Shown: one piece after another, positions 14,662 through 18,462 of the stretch
Layout: every line of letters begins with the position of its first letter
Position numbering within the stretch: the stretch's first letter is position 1
From: DATMBL01 sp050735975
GTDB taxonomy: Bacteria > Desulfobacterota > Binatia > UBA9968
Reading direction: 5' to 3'
Assembly: GCA_050735975.1 (NCBI GenBank)
Contig: JBOHVS010000023.1
Coordinates: 1 to 18,462 of the forward strand
Length of the DNA: 18,462 nt
Program-made: the position numbers and the translations under genes
The notes under the pieces: generated by a model
What the model saw: the letters and a program-made list of their open reading frames with translations, nothing else
The model's database searches: none
What the model was told of the DNA's origin: nothing

Positions 14662-15304
14662 CAAGCATGATCGATTGCTCCTAATCGATTCTCGCTTCCA
14701 TGTTCTGTCGTTTACCATTTTGGCTCCTGGATTCTGGATTCATGTTCCGTGTATCTTTGTCGTTCTGCTTCTGCTGACCGGCTGCCGGCAGCAGATGGCC
14801 GAACAACCCCGATACGACCCTCTGGAAGCGAGCGCTTTTTTTGAGGACGGGCAGTCGGCGCGGCCGCTTGCGCCCGGCACGGTTGCCCGAGGTGAGCTTC
14901 GGGACGATGCCCATTTTTACAACGGCACTAGCGGAGGCGCTCCCGCTAAGGTCTTTCCGTTTCCTATTACGCGTGAAGCGCTTAAGCGCGGGCAGGAACG
15001 GTACAACATCTACTGCGCGCCCTGTCATAGCCGAACCGGGGATGCCGACGGCATGATTGTACGCCGCGGATTCACCCGGCCGCCTTCCTTTCATATTCAG
15101 CGCATGAGAGATGTTCCGCCGGGTCATATTTTCCGCGTCATCACTCAAGGGCTTGGGGCGATGCCGGATTATCGGAATCAAATTCCGCCCCACGATCGCT
15201 GGGCGATCACTGCGTATATTCGCGCCCTGCAGCTCAGCCGCAACGCGACAGTCAATGATGTGCCGCCGGAGAAGCGCGACCAATTGCCGGGAGGCCAACA
15301 GTGA
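14633..15304 (+). CDS. actE: Alternative complex III monohaem cytochrome c lipoprotein ActE
   Basis: A monohaem c-type subunit that accepts electrons from ActA or passes them to the oxidase. One haem site, CAPCH (128-132), and a likely axial Met177 (GLGAMPDY) are present in a class I cytochrome fold (about 115-200). A lipobox LTGC (Cys51) follows a Val/Leu core, so the protein is probably lipid-anchored. From ATG 14633 the n-region is unusually long (about 34 residues) and is partly encoded by GAAGTCA and CTGGATT repeats. A later start, such as TTG 14720, would give a more normal signal peptide, so the start is uncertain. The stop overlaps the actF start codon by one base (TGATG), implying translational coupling. 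The length is typical for ActE. Confidence 0.88.
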   Translation: MIQKSEVRSHKHDRLLLIDSRFHVLSFTILAPGFWIHVPCIFVVLLLLTGCRQQMAEQPRYDPLEASAFFEDGQSARPLAPGTVARGELRDDAHFYNGTSGGAPAKVFPFPITREALKRGQERYNIYCAPCHSRTGDADGMIVRRGFTRPPSFHIQRMRDVPPGHIFRVITQGLGAMPDYRNQIPPHDRWAITAYIRALQLSRNATVNDVPPEKRDQLPGGQQ

Positions 15305-16482
15305 TGGCACTGGAGAGCCACGCGCTGCAAGGATGGGAGCGCTTCCAACGCGGCAGCCTGATTGTCGGAGTCGCCGGCCTCGCGCTCTGTGGGCTTGGCG
15401 CATTTTTTAGCCGCCAGCAGTTTTTTCAATCCTATCTTTTCGCCTACCTATTCTGGCTCGGGCTCGCGCTCGGCTGTCTCGGCATCACGATGCTGCACAA
15501 CCTCTCCGGAGGCGCCTGGGGGGTGGTGATCCGCCGGCTTCTGGAATCCGGCATAAAGACGCTGCCGCTAATGGCATTGCTATTCCTGCCGCTCCTCTTC
15601 GGACTTGAGAGCCTGTATGAATGGGCACGTCCGGGCGCCGTCGCCCAAGATGCGCTGCTGCGCCACAAGGCGGTTTATTTGAATGTCCCCTTTTTCCAGG
15701 CTCGAGCCGTACTCTATTTCGCGCTCTGGATCGGAGCAGCGTTCTTACTGACCCGATGGTCTGAACAACATGACGACACCGGTGATCCGCGATTGATCGC
15801 CCGGCTGCGAATGCTGAGCGGGCCAGGCCTCGTGATGTATGGTCTTACGATCACGTTCGCTTCTATCGACTGGGTTATGTCCCTCGAAGCTCACTGGTAC
15901 TCTACGATCTATGGCGTGCACTTTCTCGGCGGCCATGCTCTCACGGCCTTTGCCTTCGCGATACTACTCGCGGGCATCTTGGCGCGGCGAGCCCCTCTGT
16001 CTGGCGTCGTCGCGGCGTCTCATTTCCTTGATCTCGGTAATCTTCTTCTCGCCTTCGTCATGCTCTGGGCGTATTTTGCGTTTTCCCAGTGGATCATCAT
16101 CTGGGCGGGAAATCTGCCGGAGGAAATCACATGGTACGCGCATAGAAACAGCGGCGGATGGGAATGGATCACGCGGTCCCTTATCGTCTTCCATTTCTTC
16201 CTGCCGTTTCTTCTGTTGCTTTCCCGCATTACCAAGCGGCGCGCGCAGACGCTTTCCGCGGTGGCGGGCGCGATTATCGTGATGCGGCTCGTGGATATTT
16301 TCTGGTACACGGTCCCGGCCTTTCACCCCGGTTATTTTCAAATTCATTGGATGGATATTGTCGCGCCTGTGGGCCTCGGCGGCGTATGGCTTGCCACGTT
16401 TCTATGGCAGCTGCGTCGAATGCCGTTGCTTCCGCTCCATGATCCGTATGTGCGAGAGGTATTGAAACGTGGGCAAGCATAA
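15304..16482 (+). CDS. actF: Alternative complex III membrane subunit ActF
   Basis: A polytopic inner-membrane subunit, 392 residues with about ten predicted helices, paralogous in fold to ActC. The N-terminus (ALESHALQGWERFQRGS) precedes a first helix at about 18-38. The segments SIDWVMSLEAHWYSTIYGVHFLGG and WAYFAFSQWIIIWAGNLPEEITWY are characteristic of ActF. The second recalls a possible proton path in the family; this is family knowledge, not shown here. ATG 15304 shares its A with the actE stop and is preferred over GTG one codon upstream. The 3' end overlaps the next gene by 14 nt, supporting one operon. Confidence 0.93.
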   Translation: MALESHALQGWERFQRGSLIVGVAGLALCGLGAFFSRQQFFQSYLFAYLFWLGLALGCLGITMLHNLSGGAWGVVIRRLLESGIKTLPLMALLFLPLLFGLESLYEWARPGAVAQDALLRHKAVYLNVPFFQARAVLYFALWIGAAFLLTRWSEQHDDTGDPRLIARLRMLSGPGLVMYGLTITFASIDWVMSLEAHWYSTIYGVHFLGGHALTAFAFAILLAGILARRAPLSGVVAASHFLDLGNLLLAFVMLWAYFAFSQWIIIWAGNLPEEITWYAHRNSGGWEWITRSLIVFHFFLPFLLLLSRITKRRAQTLSAVAGAIIVMRLVDIFWYTVPAFHPGYFQIHWMDIVAPVGLGGVWLATFLWQLRRMPLLPLHDPYVREVLKRGQA

Positions 16483-16912
16483 TTCCACCCCGCCGCGGGA
16501 CAATCCGGACGTCAGTCACGAGCAGAGCGACGTCAATATCCGCTGGATTCTGGGCTTCGGCATCGGCCTGATCATCACTATCGGGGCGGTTCAGATCGGT
16601 CTTTACTGGCTGCTGGATTACCAGGAAAAACGATCGGCCCGGAGCGCGCCGGCTGTGAGCGCGTTAATTGTCGAAGAGCAGATCCCTTCGCCTCCCAACC
16701 TACAGGTTTCGCCCCGAGCCGATCTGGACAAGATGCGAGCTGCGGAAGAAAAGGAACTGCAAACCTATGGCTGGGTGGACCAAGATAAAAAGATCGTCAG
16801 AATTCCGATCGATAGAGCGATTGAACTGCTAGCGGAACGAGGGCTCCCGGCGAGAAAGCAAGAGCTGACCAAGGGGAAGGAAAAACAGGGAAAGAAAAGG
16901 GAGAGGAGGTAA
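16469..16912 (+). CDS. Conserved small membrane protein of the actABCDEF-cox operon
   Basis: A 147-residue protein from GTG 16469, overlapping the end of actF by 14 nt. It has a hydrophilic N-terminus (1-24), one predicted helix (about 26-48), a Pro-rich linker (74-82) and a C-terminal motif LQTYGWVDQDKKIVRIPIDRAIELLAERGLP (97-127). The tail is Lys/Arg-rich. I recall a similar YGWVD…RIPIDRAMELLAxRGLP motif in small proteins next to alternative complex III and SCO genes, so a role in complex III or oxidase assembly is plausible but not established. The helix topology suggests a periplasmic C-terminus. Confidence 0.8.
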   Translation: MGKHNSTPPRDNPDVSHEQSDVNIRWILGFGIGLIITIGAVQIGLYWLLDYQEKRSARSAPAVSALIVEEQIPSPPNLQVSPRADLDKMRAAEEKELQTYGWVDQDKKIVRIPIDRAIELLAERGLPARKQELTKGKEKQGKKRERR

Positions 16913-16926
16913 AAGCTGATTATCAC

Positions 16927-17778
16927 ATGAGCAAGAAAGTGTTTTCGTTATTATTGATGGTCGCGCTAGCGTCGCCCGTGTTCGCTCACGACGAACAGGA
17001 ATCGCCTCAGTCCCGTAACGCGGCTATCGTTGCCAACAACATCACAATCGAACAGCGCTTGAATGCGCAAATTCCGCTCAATCTCGTCTTCACGGATGAG
17101 ACCGGCCGCGAGGTCGCTCTGGATCGATACTTCGACGGCAAGCCGGTGTTGCTCGCGCTTGTTTACTACGATTGCCCGCAGCTTTGCCCGCTGGTTCTCG
17201 ACGGTTTAGCCCGAAGCCTGCGTCCTTTGGATTTGAAGCCTGGCGGCGATTATCGCGTTATCGCCGTCAGCATCGATCCCCGGGAAACTCCCGAGCTCGC
17301 CGGAACCAAAAAGCGCGTCCTGATGGGGCGCTCGCGCCCAGAAGCGGCGGCGGGTTGGCATTTTTTAACCGGCAATCAGCTTTCCATCGATACCCTGGCG
17401 CAAACGGTCGGGTTTCGTTACGTCGAGAACGGAAAGGAAAAAGAGGACCGTTACGTGCACGCCATCGGGACTATCGCCTTAACTCCGGAGGGGAAAACCT
17501 CTCGCTATTTTTACGGCTTTGATTATCCACCTCGGGATCTTCGCCTTGCTCTGGTCGAAGCGTCCGGTAACCGCATTGGTTCTGCGGTCGATCAACTGCT
17601 GCTCCTCTGCTACAAATACGACCCCGCGCAAGGGAAATACACGCTTTCTATTCTTAACCTGCTGCGCTTCTCCGCCACGGTGACCGTTCTTGTCCTGGCA
17701 GGCTTCCTAATGTTCATGCTTCGACGCGAGCGCAATAACGGGGGAATTCGGCCCGCGCGAAATGAGAGAACGCGATAA
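16927..17778 (+). CDS. SCO1/SenC-type copper chaperone
   Basis: A periplasmic thioredoxin-fold copper protein that helps to build the CuA centre of cytochrome oxidase. An N-terminal signal peptide covers residues 1-20 (ends SPVFA). The Cu motif is CPQLC with Cys83 and Cys87, and the third ligand His178 lies in YVHAIGTIALTPEG. A C-terminal membrane helix (about 247-265) is followed by a basic tail, so the domain is likely held at the membrane by its C-terminus; this is common in SCO proteins of such operons. The stop TAA overlaps the coxB ATG by one base, a strong sign of coupling. Length (283) is normal for this type. Confidence 0.93.
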   Translation: MSKKVFSLLLMVALASPVFAHDEQESPQSRNAAIVANNITIEQRLNAQIPLNLVFTDETGREVALDRYFDGKPVLLALVYYDCPQLCPLVLDGLARSLRPLDLKPGGDYRVIAVSIDPRETPELAGTKKRVLMGRSRPEAAAGWHFLTGNQLSIDTLAQTVGFRYVENGKEKEDRYVHAIGTIALTPEGKTSRYFYGFDYPPRDLRLALVEASGNRIGSAVDQLLLLCYKYDPAQGKYTLSILNLLRFSATVTVLVLAGFLMFMLRRERNNGGIRPARNERTR

Positions 17779-18462
17779 TGGGCTCGATCTTCCAGTTGTT
17801 CCCCGAACAGGCTTCCACCATGGCCCCGCGGGTCGATGCGCTGTACTTTTATCTGATTGGAATAGGCGCGTTTTTTAGCCTGCTTATTTTCACTCTCGTC
17901 ATTTATTTCGCGATCAAGTACCGCCGCCGCTCCGAAGACGAGCCGCCGCCCCCGGAGATACCCGAAATTCTCGCGCTTGAAGTCACCTGGATCGTCATCC
18001 CCTTGGTCCTGGCATTGATCGCATTTTTCTGGGGAGCGAATGTCTACTATGCGATGGCGCGCCCGCCTCAAGATGCGCTGGAAGTTTTCGTCGTTGGCCG
18101 GCAATGGATGTGGAAGTTTCAGCACCCGGATGGACAGCGCGAGATCAATCAGTTGCATGTTCCCCTGGGGCGGCCGGTGAAGCTGACGCTGGCAAGTGAA
18201 GACGTGATTCACAGTTTCTTTATCCCGGCTTTTCGGGTGAAGTACGATGTCGTTCCCGGCCGCTACACGACGGTTTGGTTTGAGGCCACGAAACCGGGAA
18301 AATTCCATTTGTTCTGCGCCGAATACTGCGGCACGCAACATTCGGGCATGATCGGCCAGATCGTTGTCTTGGAGCCTAAACAGTATCAGGCGTGGCTGAG
18401 CGGAGCGCTGGCCGGACCGCGGGCGATCACCGCGCCGGAAAGGCCCACAGACGCCCCTGAGG
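17778..18462 (+). CDS. coxB: Cytochrome c oxidase subunit II, 3' end cut by window
   Basis: CuA-bearing subunit of a haem-copper oxidase. The first 228 codons are present and the gene runs past the window end. Two membrane helices lie at about 21-47 and 67-90, followed by the cupredoxin domain. CuA ligands are His145, Cys180, Glu182, Cys184, His188 and Met191 in CAEYCGTQHSGM (180-191), all present. The aromatic motif QWMWKFQHPDG (109-119) is the electron-entry region. The sequence after residue 210 is Ala/Pro-rich and may lead into a cytochrome c domain, as in caa3 oxidases, but this cannot be seen. ATG 17778 overlaps the SCO stop by one base. Confidence 0.95.
   Translation, partial: MGSIFQLFPEQASTMAPRVDALYFYLIGIGAFFSLLIFTLVIYFAIKYRRRSEDEPPPPEIPEILALEVTWIVIPLVLALIAFFWGANVYYAMARPPQDALEVFVVGRQWMWKFQHPDGQREINQLHVPLGRPVKLTLASEDVIHSFFIPAFRVKYDVVPGRYTTVWFEATKPGKFHLFCAEYCGTQHSGMIGQIVVLEPKQYQAWLSGALAGPRAITAPERPTDAPE

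Noticed and set aside
14599..14740. CRISPR-like array
   Set aside because: Units are only 6-9 nt, directly adjacent and without unique spacers; these are short tandem repeats.

Overview
The window is a bacterial chromosome segment, apparently from a Gram-negative-type (diderm) aerobe. The evidence is periplasmic HtrA proteases, lipoprotein and Tat signals, periplasmic multihaem cytochromes, and a respiratory operon ending in an aa3/caa3-type oxidase gene. All confident genes are on the + strand, use the standard bacterial code (TGA ends several genes, Trp is TGG), and often have Shine-Dalgarno sites. The lineage cannot be fixed from the sequence. The gene set would suit an environmental lineage such as Desulfobacterota/Binatota, Methylomirabilota or Acidobacteria, but this is only an impression.

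Left part (1-5700): a two-PDZ HtrA/Do protease, a small lipoprotein, an isolated trehalose-releasing hydrolase (treZ), and a second, lipoprotein-type HtrA with one PDZ domain. Middle part (5700-8400): small stress- or regulation-like genes. These are a 63-residue C2HC zinc-finger protein behind a sigma54-like promoter, an 86-residue membrane protein, a rhodanese-CBS protein, a possible basic micro-ORF, and a glycine-zipper/coiled-coil envelope protein followed by a hairpin terminator.

The most notable item is the rhodanese-CBS gene (6693-7355). Its frame is interrupted once, by TGA exactly at the catalytic cysteine of the CX4R rhodanese loop. The frame then continues with intact conserved rhodanese sequence and a CBS pair. 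A 41-nt bulged hairpin starts at the TGA, with an apical loop about 20 nt downstream, as in bacterial SECIS elements. The best reading is a selenocysteine-containing rhodanese-CBS protein.

Right part (8550-18462): an operon for alternative complex III (actA-B-C-D-E-F), a small conserved membrane protein, a SCO copper chaperone and the start of coxB. ActABCDEF would oxidise quinol and pass electrons to the haem-copper oxidase, whose CuA site is matured with SCO. A close sigma54 -24/-12 match (TGGCAC-N5-TTGC) lies upstream of actA, with a dyad about 90 bp upstream of the predicted start that could bind an enhancer-binding protein. Several gene borders and N-termini in this operon are made of short 7- to 9-nt tandem repeats, and a long GC-rich palindrome separates actC and actD.
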